A stretch of DNA of 64,000 bases from CAAFZY01 sp964410325 (GCA_964410325.1 CAYPFN010000001.1:77163-141162), one strand, 5' to 3'. Shown: positions 7,992-17,210, counted from the first letter of the stretch. Notes: generated from the letters alone by a model not told the origin. Program-made: numbers and translations.

Positions 7992-10457
7992 TTAACCAAC
8001 CGGTTTGGTATGCCAAATTTTATCAGCATATTCCATAACCGCCCTATCGCTTGAAAAATATCCGATTCTGGCCACATTAAGGATGGCTTTCCGATTCCAT
8101 TTTTTGGTATCCAAATGATCTTGTTCAGCCTTATGAAGCGTATTGTTGAAGTCTTCTAAATCAGCTAAGACAAAATAATAATCTCGATTTAGAAGTTCTT
8201 CAAAAATCGGCTTAAACAAAAGAACGTGATCTTTTTCACAAAACATGTTGGAGTTAAGAGCATTCAAAATGCGCTTGATGTAGTCGGATTTTTCGTACAA
8301 TTCTCTAGGATTGTATGTACTGCGCATCGCCTTAATCTGCTCATCTTTTAAGCCGCAGAGATAAAAGTTTTCTTCGCCGACGGCTTCTCTGATTTCAATG
8401 TTGGCACCGTCATAAGTACCGACGGTCAAAGCGCCGTTTAAGGCAAATTTCATGTTACCAGTGCCAGATGCCTCAAAGCCTGCCGTTGAAATCTGCAGAC
8501 TGATATTTGCCGCTGGAATGAGTTTTTCAGCCAAAGAAACTTTATAATCCGGGATGAAAACTACTTTAATCGCATTATTAACCCGAGAATCATTATTCAC
8601 AATATCGGCAACATTGTTAATCAGCTTGATAATAAGTTTGGCAAAGGTATAAGACGGTGCGGCTTTTCCGGCAAAGATGTAAGTTTTATTGCAAATTGGC
8701 CGAGCATTATCTTTGATGATAGCCAAATAGTCGCCGATAACTTGTAAAATAGTCATTAGCTGGCGTTTATATTCATGGATGCGTTTAGCATGAATAATGT
8801 AAATGCTGTCGGCATCAACCATAATTCCCGTATTTTTAAAGATTTGGTAAGCCAGTTTTTCTTTATTGGTTTTCTTGTTTTCGGCAAACTTTTTAATAAA
8901 TTTGTCATCATCGGCATATTGTTCAAGATTTTTAAGTTCTTCCAAATGCGTAATCCACTCCTTGCCGATTTTGTCGGAAATCAGCTCAGCCAATGGTGTA
9001 TTGGCATGCAAGAGCCAGCGCCGTGGTGTAATACCGTTGGTAATATTGATAAACTTTTCCGGCCATAATTCATAAAACTCTGGAACAAGTGATGTTTTTA
9101 TCAGTTCAGAATGAAGTTTGGCCACTCCGTTGATTGAAAAAGAACCGACAATGGAAAGATTGGCCATGCGAATAATCTGGTTATCGCCTTCGCCAGAAAC
9201 AATGGAAACTTTTGCAATTTTAGGTGAATCCGCGCCTAATTTTGATTTGGCAAATTCTACGAAGCGGTTATTAATTTCATAAATAATTTGTAAATGCCGC
9301 GGCAGCATTTTTCCTAAAATCCGAGTCGGCCAGGTTTCTAATGCTTCAGGCAGGAGCGTATGGTTGGTATAGGCAAAGACTTTGGTAACAATGTTCCATG
9401 CCGTATCCCAATCCTGTCCATATTGGTCAATCAGCAGCCTCATCATTTCCGGAATGGCCAATGCTGGATGTGTGTCGTTAAGTTGAATGCAAACAAATTC
9501 TGGCATCCGATCAAAGTCATTGCATTTTTCCAAAAATCGGCGGATGATATCTTGCATGGCGCAGGAAACGAAGAAATACTGCTGGGTTAAACGCAGTTCT
9601 TTACCGGATTCAACCGCATCAGAAGGATATAAAACTTTGGAAATGGTTTCAGTTTTAATTTTATCTTTAACCGCTTCCATATAGCCGCCTTCATTGAAAA
9701 CGTTGATATCCAATTCTTCATCGGTTTTGGCCGAAAATAACCGGAGATAGTTAATGGATTTTCCTTCATAGCCGACAATTGGGAAATCGTATGGCACGCC
9801 GTAAAGCATTTGTGTGTTAACCCAAGTGAAATATGGCTTGCCATCAGCGCCCATATAACTTTCGATATTGCCATAAATCGGGATGGCGACTTTGCGATCC
9901 TGTCTGGCAAATTGCCAAGGCGAGTCTTCGCCAAGCCAGCTGTCTGCTTGCTCAATTTGCCAACCGTTTTCAAATTTTTGTTTAAATAGCCCGAACTGAT
10001 AGTTGATGCCATAACCAAAACCAGCTATGCCTAAAGATGCCATAGAATCAAGATAGCAGGCTGCAAGCCTTCCTAAACCGCCGTTGCCTAAGGCTGGATC
10101 ATATTCGGCATCAAAAATTTCCTGAATGGAAATGTTGGGGAAATCGTCAATGTGAATATCTTTAAGTAAATTAAAAAGCTCCAAGTTATGTAGATTATTT
10201 TCCATCGACTTACCAATAAGATATTCAATAGAAAGATAATACACGCGCTTTGCACCAGCATTATTGTAACGATGGATGGTTTTATACATTCTGTCCATGG
10301 TAAATTCGCGTACGGCCAAGGCAATGGCTTCAAAAGCTTCTTCTTTGGTCAGCTCGCAGGTTCTTTTGCCGATAAAATATTTGATATAGTGTTCAATAGA
10401 AAGTTTAAGCCTGGCTTTGTTAATTTCGCTGATGGCTCTGGATTCTTCTTTTTTCAA
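7992..10457 (-). CDS. glgP: Glycogen/starch/alpha-glucan phosphorylase
   Basis: PLP-dependent phosphorolysis of alpha-1,4-glucans to glucose-1-phosphate. The 821-residue length is typical. Family signatures: DPALGNGGLGRLAACYLDS in the N-terminal half, NITNGITPRRW, and the PLP-lysine segment GTGNMKFALNGALTVGT with Lys at about 670. The start is TTG at 10457, preceded at proper distance by AAGGGGG on the minus strand. It is a monocistronic unit with its own terminator, and no other glycogen gene is in the window. It is divergent from the TolC-family gene. Confidence 0.96.
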   Translation of the reverse strand: MKKEESRAISEINKARLKLSIEHYIKYFIGKRTCELTKEEAFEAIALAVREFTMDRMYKTIHRYNNAGAKRVYYLSIEYLIGKSMENNLHNLELFNLLKDIHIDDFPNISIQEIFDAEYDPALGNGGLGRLAACYLDSMASLGIAGFGYGINYQFGLFKQKFENGWQIEQADSWLGEDSPWQFARQDRKVAIPIYGNIESYMGADGKPYFTWVNTQMLYGVPYDFPIVGYEGKSINYLRLFSAKTDEELDINVFNEGGYMEAVKDKIKTETISKVLYPSDAVESGKELRLTQQYFFVSCAMQDIIRRFLEKCNDFDRMPEFVCIQLNDTHPALAIPEMMRLLIDQYGQDWDTAWNIVTKVFAYTNHTLLPEALETWPTRILGKMLPRHLQIIYEINNRFVEFAKSKLGADSPKIAKVSIVSGEGDNQIIRMANLSIVGSFSINGVAKLHSELIKTSLVPEFYELWPEKFINITNGITPRRWLLHANTPLAELISDKIGKEWITHLEELKNLEQYADDDKFIKKFAENKKTNKEKLAYQIFKNTGIMVDADSIYIIHAKRIHEYKRQLMTILQVIGDYLAIIKDNARPICNKTYIFAGKAAPSYTFAKLIIKLINNVADIVNNDSRVNNAIKVVFIPDYKVSLAEKLIPAANISLQISTAGFEASGTGNMKFALNGALTVGTYDGANIEIREAVGEENFYLCGLKDEQIKAMRSTYNPRELYEKSDYIKRILNALNSNMFCEKDHVLLFKPIFEELLNRDYYFVLADLEDFNNTLHKAEQDHLDTKKWNRKAILNVARIGYFSSDRAVMEYADKIWHTKPVG

Positions 10458-10646
10458 GATTATTCCCCCTTTTCAATTTTAAAATACTCAATTATTCAAT
10501 CAATAGCATAAAATTGTTTGAAATTTGTTTAACGATATAAGATTATTTTAAATAATTTGAAATATAACCCAAGTAAAAATGGTTGAAATTTATGTAAAAA
10601 TATTAAATAATCCCTAAAATTAACATAAGGAAAACTGGAAAATAAA

Positions 10647-12002
10647 ATGAAAAAGACTTTTTTATTAACTTTGCTGGCAGTAACAGCTTTAACGCCTGAT
10701 GTCGGAGCTGTTACGATTTTTGAGGCCATGGGCAACGCCTATACCAACAATCCAACTTTGCAGGCGCAAAGAGCGTATCTGCGTGCCGTAGATGAAAATG
10801 TGGCAATTGCTAAATCTGGGTTTCGCCCTACGATTGCTTTGGAAGGGAATTATTCCGATTCGCATATTCACAATGATGTCTATCCGGTAACGACCGATGG
10901 TTATGACGAATCGATTTCAGCCGTTATCAGCCAGCCGATTTTTAATGGTTTTTCAACTTGGAATTCTGTTAAAGCTGCTGATAATACGGTTAAAGCTGAG
11001 CAGAGCAATTTATATAATGTTGAACAACAAATTCTTTTAGAGGCGTCAACGGCATATTTAAATGTCGTCCGGGATAAGTCGATTGTTGACTTGCAAGTTA
11101 ATAATGAAAAACTGCTGAAAAAGCGGATGGAAGAAACCAGAGAACGTTTTAATGTCGGCGAGGTTACGCGTACGGACGTTTCGCAAGCCGAAGCCCGTTA
11201 TTCGCAAGCGCGTTCCGACCGCATTGCAGCCGAGGGCAATCTTGCGGCATCCAAGGCCATTTATATTCAGGTTATTGGCGCTGAACCGATTAATTTGGAA
11301 GAGCCTGTGGGTATTGCCGAAATGTTTCCGAAATCTATGGAAGAAGCAATCAGTTATGCCCGTGAGCATAACTATGCTTTGAAAGCGGCTAAAAGCAGCT
11401 TAAATGCTCAGATTTATACTGTATCGGCCAATACTGGCGCTTTACTTCCGCAAGTAAATTTTGAGGCGGCAGCAGTTCGTGGGCAAACACGAGATTTGGA
11501 AGGAAAAGATCCGGAAACCAACAGCTTTACCTGGGGGGTAAACATGACGGTTCCGTTGTATGATGCTGGCGAAAACCGTGCCCGCATCCGCCAAAGCAAA
11601 TATCAAAAATGGCAGGCTCAGGAGGCAGTTTTGGAAGCAGAGCGGGAAATGATGTCTTCCGTTTCCAGCAATTGGGAGTATATGATTTCCAATCAGGCAA
11701 AAATTGCCTCGGTTAAAGACCAGATTAAAGCTTACGCAATCGCGCTGGACGGCGTACAGCAGGAGGAAGCGTTAGGCAATCGTACGGTTTTAGATGTTTT
11801 GGATGCTTATCAGTATCTATTGAATTCTAATGTGGAAGAAGTGGAAGCTCAACGCGACTATTATGTTTCCGGTATGCAGCTTTTGTTATCTATGGGCAAA
11901 TTAACCGCCAGAGATTTAAATTTGCCGGTTAATCTTTATGATGCTGAAACATATTCTAAGGAAACCCGCGGCAAATGGTTGTCATTATCTATTGATAAAT
12001 AA
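10647..12002 (+). CDS. tolC: TolC-family outer-membrane efflux/secretion channel
   Basis: Trimeric outer-membrane duct for type I secretion or RND/ABC efflux. The 451 residues contain a signal peptide (cleavage near DVGA), then two OEP repeats, visible as the paired openings ISAVISQPIFNGFSTWNSV and TWGVNMTVPLYDAGENRARI, each followed by a long helical region. The motif FNVGEVTRTDVSQAEAR is characteristic. No inner-membrane partner or adaptor is adjacent. The order tolC-(popZ-like)-valS is conserved in many alphaproteobacteria, so this is probably the housekeeping copy. Confidence 0.94.
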   Translation: MKKTFLLTLLAVTALTPDVGAVTIFEAMGNAYTNNPTLQAQRAYLRAVDENVAIAKSGFRPTIALEGNYSDSHIHNDVYPVTTDGYDESISAVISQPIFNGFSTWNSVKAADNTVKAEQSNLYNVEQQILLEASTAYLNVVRDKSIVDLQVNNEKLLKKRMEETRERFNVGEVTRTDVSQAEARYSQARSDRIAAEGNLAASKAIYIQVIGAEPINLEEPVGIAEMFPKSMEEAISYAREHNYALKAAKSSLNAQIYTVSANTGALLPQVNFEAAAVRGQTRDLEGKDPETNSFTWGVNMTVPLYDAGENRARIRQSKYQKWQAQEAVLEAEREMMSSVSSNWEYMISNQAKIASVKDQIKAYAIALDGVQQEEALGNRTVLDVLDAYQYLLNSNVEEVEAQRDYYVSGMQLLLSMGKLTARDLNLPVNLYDAETYSKETRGKWLSLSIDK

Positions 12003-12048
12003 AAAACATCTGCTATAATACCTGTAGTTTAAATAAGCAGAGAAAGCT

Positions 12049-12372
12049 ATGGCTGACGAAGAAGAAATGTCTATGGAAGAAATTCTGGCTTCAATCCGGA
12101 ATATTTTATGGGAAAAGGAGGTCGCAAAAAGCACTTCCCGTTCCTGTATTCGAGATTATGCCAAAGAAGCTGGCGGTGAAGTTTTCGAATTGACTAAAGA
12201 TATGCTAGTTAAAGGCTGGGCTTTGCCATATGAATATTCTAACTGGAATTTTGATGATGTAGCAGCAAAAATTTTGCATAAATATGCAGAGCTTTTCGCA
12301 AAAGATAAAATCGCAAAATATGAAGAGGATGCTCAGGCGTCTTCTCGAGTGCGGGCAAAGGAGGGCTCTTAA
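12049..12372 (+). CDS. PopZ-like (DUF2497) protein, short and divergent
   Basis: The N-terminus, EEEMSMEEILASIRNIL, is the signature of PopZ/DUF2497, the polar organising protein of alphaproteobacteria, and the position just upstream of valS is the conserved one. The rest differs: the proline/acid-rich linker is almost absent, and the C-terminus (WNFDDVAAKILHKYAELFAKD) does not show the usual hydrophobic helix with LKPMLREWLD-like sequence. Total length is 107 residues against well over 150 for typical members. The N-terminal client-binding helix seems kept while the assembly domain is lost or rebuilt. Function as a polar scaffold is uncertain. Confidence 0.7.
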   Translation: MADEEEMSMEEILASIRNILWEKEVAKSTSRSCIRDYAKEAGGEVFELTKDMLVKGWALPYEYSNWNFDDVAAKILHKYAELFAKDKIAKYEEDAQASSRVRAKEGS

Positions 12373-12408
12373 AGCCGGTTTGATTAAAGTGAGCCTTCCT
12401 TCCTTTTT

Positions 12409-12438
12409 GCCCTTAAACATTTTGCGTTGAGGGCTTTT
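12409..12438 (+). terminator. Hairpin after the PopZ-like gene, possible terminator
   Basis: Stem GCCCTTAA / TTGAGGGC (one G-U pair) with a loop of about 10 bases, followed by TTTTG. The short T tract makes partial read-through into valS likely. Confidence 0.5.
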
Positions 12439-12477
12439 GTTTGAATTTATGATGATAATAAAAATAGGAAACAAATA

Positions 12478-15117
12478 ATGTTAGAAAAAAATTATAATCC
12501 AGAAGATTTTGAAGAAAAAATTTATCAGGATTGGGAGCAATCGGGAGATTTTAAACCAGATATGCGCCAAAATTCAGAGGCTTTTTCAATCGTGATTCCG
12601 CCACCGAATGTGACAGGAATTTTGCATATGGGTCACGCTTTGGATGAGACTTTGCAAGATATTTTAGTGCGCTATAATCGGATGTGCGGCAAAAGAGTTT
12701 TATGGCAACCTGGTACCGATCATGCTGGCATTGCTACTCAAATGGTGGTGGAACGTAATCTAGCTAAAGAAGGTCTGTCTCGGCATGATTTGGGTCGCGA
12801 AAAATTTATTGAAAAAGTTTGGAAATGGAAAGAGCAGTCTGGTGGCACGATTTGCAAACAGTTGCGTCGCCTAGGAGCCTCGTGTGATTGGAGCCGCGAA
12901 CGTTTTACGATGGATGAGGGTTTGAGTCGCGCGGTGCGTAAGATATTTGTTTCTCTTTACAAAGACGGGTTGATTTTTAAAGCTAAAAAACTGGTCAACT
13001 GGGATCCCAAACTAGGCACAGCCGTATCTGATTTGGAGGTTGTCCAGAAAGAAACTATTGGTAAAATGTATTATTACCAATATCCTATCGAGGGCGAAGA
13101 AGGCGAATACATTCATATTGCTACCACTCGTCCGGAAACAATGTTTGGCGATACGGCAGTGGCTGTTTCCAAAGAAAATGAAAAGTTGAAACATCTAATC
13201 GGTAAAAACTGTATTCTGCCGATAGTTAATCGTGTGATACCGATTATTGACGATAACCACGCTGATCCGGAAAAAGGAACCGGCGCCGTCAAAATCACTC
13301 CGGCACATGACTTTAACGACTTTGAAGTTGGCAAACGCCATAATCTGCCGATGATTAATATCTTAAATGAAGATGCTACATTAAATGAAAATACGCCGTT
13401 TGCGGGTTTAAGCACGCAGGAGGCCCGTCAAAAAACGCTTGAAAAATTAACCGAGCTTGGGCTTATGGAAAAAATAGAAGATCATCCGATGGTTATTCCT
13501 TACGGCGAGCGTTCCGGTGTAGTTATTGAGCCGTTAATGACCGATCAATGGTTTGTTGATGCACCAAAATTGGCGGTTGAAGCAATTCGTGTGGTTGAGA
13601 GTGGCGAAATGCAGTTTGTCCCCAAATCTTATGAAAAGACGTATTTTGAATGGATGCGCAACATTCAGCCGTGGTGCATTTCCCGTCAGCTGTGGTGGGG
13701 ACACCAAATGCCGATTTGGTATGGTCCGGATGATGAAATTTTTTGTGAAGAAAACGAAGCGGAGGCTCAGGCCGCCGCTGATAAGCATTATGGCCGAAAG
13801 GTAGCCTTGACGCGTGAAACAGATGTGTTGGATACTTGGTTTTCATCGGGGCTATGGGCTTTCTCAACTTTGGGCTGGCCGGATAATACGGAATATTTGC
13901 AAACCTTCTATCCAACATCTGTTTTGGTCACAGGTTTTGATATTATCTTTTTCTGGGTTGCCCGCATGATGATGATGAGCATGTATACTATGAAGGAAGT
14001 TCCGTTCAAAAAATGTTATATCCATGGATTAGTCAGGGATGAACAGGGACGTAAGATGAGCAAATCCAAAGGAAATACAGTTGATCCGATGGAAACAATT
14101 GAAAAATACGGTGCTGATGCTCTGCGCTTTTTCATGGCGGCAATGGAGACCCAAGGACGCGATATTAACTTGTCTGAAGCGCGCGTTGCTGGTTATCGCA
14201 ATTTTGCCACCAAACTTTGGAATGCGGCGCGTTTTTGTGAAATGAACGGTTGTGCAATGCCGGAAGGTTTTGATGCATATACTGTTAAGTTGGAGGTTAA
14301 CAAATGGATTGTTGCCAAAGCAGAAGCGGTGACGGCAGAAGTAACCAGATATCTGAATAATTTCCGCTTTTCAGACGCGGCCAATGCAATTTATCAGTTT
14401 GTCTGGGGAACGTTTTGCGATTGGTATATTGAGTTAAGTAAACCGATTTTCTATGGCGGTAACAACGAGGATATAGTTGAAACAAGAGCAGTTGCGGCAT
14501 GGGTTTTAGATCGTATTTTAGTGGTTTTACACCCTTTTATGCCGTTTATTACGACGGAATTATGGAATAATCTGACAAAGCGTAATATTAAACTTATTCA
14601 TGCTTCGTGGCCGACAGTGACAAAGACAATCAATGCCGCGCCAGAGATTGACTGGGCAATTGATTTAATCACGGCGATTCGCTCTCTGCGTTCAGAGATG
14701 AATTTACCGGCCGGCGCCAAATTGCAGATCTATTTAAAAGATATGTTAGAAGTTTCAGCGGCTTATCTGCAGCGCATGGAAACTTTGATTTGTTCGTTGG
14801 CGCGTTTGGAAAAAATCAAGCTGTTCGGTGCCGATCAGGAAATCAGTCGCGATATGGCGCAAAGCGTCTTTAAAGAAGGCGTGTTACTGTTGCCGTTAAA
14901 AGGCGTGGTTGATTTTGCCGCTGAGCGTGAACGCCTGAATAAGGAGCTCGAAAATTTGAACCGCAATTTAGAAAACTATGCTCGTAAATTAAATAATCAA
15001 AGCTTTGTGGAACGCGCACCAGCCAATATTGTGGCTGAAGAAAAACGCCGTCAGGCGGAAGCTATGGAAAATAAAGCAAAAGTTGAAGAGGCGCTGATGC
15101 GGATTGTTGGACTTTGA
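12478..15117 (+). CDS. valS: Valyl-tRNA synthetase
   Basis: Charges tRNA-Val; two tRNA-Val genes are in this window. Class I synthetase of 879 residues with HMGH at 50-53, the editing CP1 domain in the middle, KMSKS at 526-530, an anticodon-binding helical domain, and a C-terminal coiled coil (FAAERERLNKELENLNRNLE). ATG start follows AGGAAACAA. A perfect-stem terminator lies after the gene. Confidence 0.97.
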   Translation: MLEKNYNPEDFEEKIYQDWEQSGDFKPDMRQNSEAFSIVIPPPNVTGILHMGHALDETLQDILVRYNRMCGKRVLWQPGTDHAGIATQMVVERNLAKEGLSRHDLGREKFIEKVWKWKEQSGGTICKQLRRLGASCDWSRERFTMDEGLSRAVRKIFVSLYKDGLIFKAKKLVNWDPKLGTAVSDLEVVQKETIGKMYYYQYPIEGEEGEYIHIATTRPETMFGDTAVAVSKENEKLKHLIGKNCILPIVNRVIPIIDDNHADPEKGTGAVKITPAHDFNDFEVGKRHNLPMINILNEDATLNENTPFAGLSTQEARQKTLEKLTELGLMEKIEDHPMVIPYGERSGVVIEPLMTDQWFVDAPKLAVEAIRVVESGEMQFVPKSYEKTYFEWMRNIQPWCISRQLWWGHQMPIWYGPDDEIFCEENEAEAQAAADKHYGRKVALTRETDVLDTWFSSGLWAFSTLGWPDNTEYLQTFYPTSVLVTGFDIIFFWVARMMMMSMYTMKEVPFKKCYIHGLVRDEQGRKMSKSKGNTVDPMETIEKYGADALRFFMAAMETQGRDINLSEARVAGYRNFATKLWNAARFCEMNGCAMPEGFDAYTVKLEVNKWIVAKAEAVTAEVTRYLNNFRFSDAANAIYQFVWGTFCDWYIELSKPIFYGGNNEDIVETRAVAAWVLDRILVVLHPFMPFITTELWNNLTKRNIKLIHASWPTVTKTINAAPEIDWAIDLITAIRSLRSEMNLPAGAKLQIYLKDMLEVSAAYLQRMETLICSLARLEKIKLFGADQEISRDMAQSVFKEGVLLLPLKGVVDFAAERERLNKELENLNRNLENYARKLNNQSFVERAPANIVAEEKRRQAEAMENKAKVEEALMRIVGL

Positions 15118-15140
15118 ACACATATATATGTCAAAAGCAG

Positions 15141-15166
15141 ACGCTGGAATAATTGCCAGCGTTTGT
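15141..15166 (+). terminator. Terminator after valS
   Basis: Stem ACGCTGG / CCAGCGT, 8-base loop, then TTGTTGTT. The U tract is interrupted by G, so strength is moderate. Confidence 0.7.
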
Positions 15167-15247
15167 TGTTAAGACGCATAAAATACTTGTATGTTTGTAA
15201 AAAATTGCCATAGTAAAATTAGTCGAACTTTTTGAGGAGATAATTTG

Positions 15248-15889
15248 ATGAAAAAATTTTTATTATCATTTATTATGATAAGTTTTTTAGTCGCTTGCTC
15301 TACAGATCCATATACCGGCGAAAGCAAAGTTTCTAAAACGGCTTGGGGGACGGGTATCGGTACGGCCGTCGGTGCTGGTGTCGGCGCTTTGGTTGGTGGT
15401 GAAAAAGGCGCTCTGATTGGTGCTGGTGTTGGCGCAGCAACTGGTGCGGCAACTGGTGGATATATGGATATTCAGGCTCGCAAACTTCGTCAGGAGCTGC
15501 AAGGTACTGGTGTGCAGGTAGCTCGCGATGGCGATAATATCCGCTTGGTTATGCCTAATGCTATTACTTTTAATACTAATGAATACGTATTAAAAAGCAG
15601 TGCTAATGCCGTGTTGGATTCGGTTGCAAAAGTCGCGAAAGAATATAATAAAACCACATTACAAATTTTAGGGTATACCGATAGTACAGGAAATGATTCG
15701 ATTAACATACCCCTGTCGCAGAAACGAGCGGCTGCCGTATCTCAGTATTTGCAGCTACGTGGCATTTCTGCCAGCCGCATCAGCACGGCTGGGATGGGGG
15801 CCGCTAATCCGATTGCTTCCAATAGTACGGCGGAAGGCCGTGAGCAAAACCGCCGGGTGGAAATTTATTTGATTAATAACGGCAATTAG
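15248..15889 (+). CDS. OmpA-family lipoprotein with glycine-zipper segment
   Basis: Lipoprotein of the YiaD/Pal-like type that tethers the outer membrane to peptidoglycan. A lipoprotein signal has its lipobox at FLVAC (Cys 17). A Gly/Ala-rich zipper (about 37-75, repeats of GAGVGA) follows, and the OmpA peptidoglycan-binding domain fills the C-terminal half, with LQILGYTDSTGND, LSQKRAAAVSQYL and the end GREQNRRVEIYL. A TTG one codon upstream is possible, but the ATG with GAGGAG upstream is the better start. 213 residues. Confidence 0.93.
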   Translation: MKKFLLSFIMISFLVACSTDPYTGESKVSKTAWGTGIGTAVGAGVGALVGGEKGALIGAGVGAATGAATGGYMDIQARKLRQELQGTGVQVARDGDNIRLVMPNAITFNTNEYVLKSSANAVLDSVAKVAKEYNKTTLQILGYTDSTGNDSINIPLSQKRAAAVSQYLQLRGISASRISTAGMGAANPIASNSTAEGREQNRRVEIYLINNGN

Positions 15890-15927
15890 AAAAACACGGC
15901 AAACGCTGAAGAATATAATTTTTTGAG

Positions 15928-15960
15928 GGACACCCTCTGGTAATTATGCTGAGGGCGTCC
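15928..15960 (+). terminator. Terminator-like hairpin after the OmpA-type lipoprotein
   Basis: Stem GGAC-CCCTC / GAGGG-GTCC with one A/C mismatch. No clear T run follows, so it may be an RNA-stabilising or processing hairpin. Confidence 0.45.
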
Positions 15961-16198
15961 AGTGAAAATTTGACAGCTTGCAATGTCTATAAGTAGCTGT
16001 CTTAATGAGAACTTATGCCAAATATCCAACTGAATTAAAGTTGAGATCAGGGATATACGTCCGGGACTGAGAAAGGCTTTTATGGCATCTTATCGGGAAT
16101 ATAAGGATGCTTGTGCAAGATTTCAGCGGTTGAAAGCTCAAGGACTCGGTTTTCGATGAAAATACCGCTAGGTTTTGCATGAAGCTGAGAACCGGTGT
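15961..16198 (+). other. Intergenic stretch with short interrupted reading frames
   Basis: No intact gene. Two ATG-led frames, 16005-16070 (21 codons, starting MRTYAKYPTELKL) and 16082-16159 (25 codons, starting MASYREYKDACARF), look protein-like but end early. The second is in the same frame as the small ORF at 16199 and separated from it by only two stop codons. This could be a decayed gene. A 7-bp inverted repeat GACAGCT / AGCTGTC lies near 15972-16001. Confidence 0.35.
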
Positions 16199-16312
16199 AT
16201 GATGTTGGATAAGAAATACAGTTTGGCAGAGTTGGTTGAAATTGCCTGTAGCTTTTATGTTGAAAAAGGTTTGGGCGATGCCGAAAAAGCCAGACAGTAT
16301 TTTCTAAAGTAA
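16199..16312 (+). CDS. Possible small protein, 37 residues
   Basis: An ATG-ATG start, ordinary codon pattern (LDKKYSLAELVEIACSFYVEK) and a stop directly at the edge of a strong terminator make this small ORF credible. The ribosome site is weak (GAGAA about 13 bases upstream). It may instead be the surviving C-terminal end of a larger gene whose upstream part, in the same frame, has two stops (16157 and 16169). I do not recognise the family. Confidence 0.35.
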   Translation: MMLDKKYSLAELVEIACSFYVEKGLGDAEKARQYFLK

Positions 16313-16347
16313 AAAGGTTCCCCACGTAAAATGTGGGGGACCTTTTT
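16311..16347. terminator. Strong bidirectional terminator
   Basis: Stem AAAAAGGT-CCCCAC / GTGGGG-ACCTTTTT (one T/G mismatch) with a 7-base loop. U tracts form on both strands, so it can serve the small ORF on the plus strand. It also lies downstream of the cysteine-rich gene on the minus strand. Confidence 0.85.
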
Positions 16348-16401
16348 ATTATGATATGAAAGCCTATAGCTTAGGGCAACACCGCCTCTGGTTTATCAAT
16401 A

Positions 16402-17139
16402 TTAGCAAGCTGAAATACATGTCGAACCCGAAATGCTCGTGTTTGAACAAGTGCCGTACGTACCATTATGATCGCACTCATATTTATAACCCATTTGACA
16501 GCAACTGCAGTACGTACTGACGCACTCACTACGGTGTGAGGCCGTATAGGTGGTGTATTTTGTACAACTTCCGTTGCCGAGGTCTATTGTTTGCTTATCG
16601 TAACAAACATAGGTGTTGTTCTCGGGAGATGCTAGATCTGCACAAAGTGCGTCTAAGCTGTCAAAATTGTTGCAGCTTAGACACCCAGAATAGCAAGTGT
16701 TATATAAACTCCCATTATAATAAATCTCGAACTTATTTGTGCAGGTAGCGTTGCTTAAAGAATCAAAACCGTAATCAGAACAATTTTTGCTAGGATTAAG
16801 ATCTGTTTCTACACATTCTCCATTGACAAAATGCAATGACGTAGAGCATACTTGGTGAGTGCCGGTACCTGTATCTGTACATGTATCTGTTTCTTTGACA
16901 CATTTTTTATATGCAGTATCGAAAGGACAATAGAGATAATGTTCGCAGTTATCGACGTTGGAAGTGGAATAACCGAGTTCGGAACAGGTTGGCTGAGTTG
17001 TGCAGTTTAAGCTGGCGAGAGCAGAATTAATAAAAAGGAAGGGAGCTGCCACGGTTGCGGCCGCGATAAAACAACGGCAAGGGTGTTGAAAAGCCGTTGA
17101 ATTGGAAGTGGCAGCATGAGAAATAAAAGGATAAGACAT
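16402..17139 (-). CDS. Secreted cysteine-rich protein, unknown family
   Basis: I do not recognise a function. The 245-residue protein starts at the ATG at 17139, which has AAGGAG 7 bases upstream; an earlier in-frame start lacks this. A long signal sequence (hydrophobic about 22-42, ending NSALA) is followed by a mature part with about 30 cysteines, rich in Ser, Thr, Asn and Tyr, with no membrane anchor. The opening CSELGYSTSN...CPFDTAYKKC matches the opening of the cysteine-rich protein at 63073 (CNALGYTESSC...CPFDVSLWYC), so they form one family. Likely disulfide-bonded, periplasmic or extracellular. Its promoter contains a 12-base homopolymer. Confidence 0.7.
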   Translation of the reverse strand: MSYPFISHAATSNSTAFQHPCRCFIAAATVAAPFLFINSALASLNCTTQPTCSELGYSTSNVDNCEHYLYCPFDTAYKKCVKETDTCTDTGTGTHQVCSTSLHFVNGECVETDLNPSKNCSDYGFDSLSNATCTNKFEIYYNGSLYNTCYSGCLSCNNFDSLDALCADLASPENNTYVCYDKQTIDLGNGSCTKYTTYTASHRSECVSTYCSCCQMGYKYECDHNGTYGTCSNTSISGSTCISAC

Positions 17140-17173
17140 AAGAATACTCCTTAAAAAGTTGCTTACACGACTC

Positions 17174-17200
17174 ATTATAAACCGTTTTTTTTTTTTGCAA
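17174..17200 (-). promoter_or_regulatory. Promoter of the cysteine-rich gene with a 12-base A tract as spacer
   Basis: On the minus strand, TTGC followed by twelve A, then CGGTT and a perfect TATAAT, 34 bases upstream of the ATG. Read as TTGCAA-15-TATAAT, the spacer is two bases shorter than ideal and consists mostly of the homopolymer. Beside it (17199-17210) is the palindrome AACTTTAAAGTT. Confidence 0.5.
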
Positions 17201-17210
17201 CTTTAAAGTT

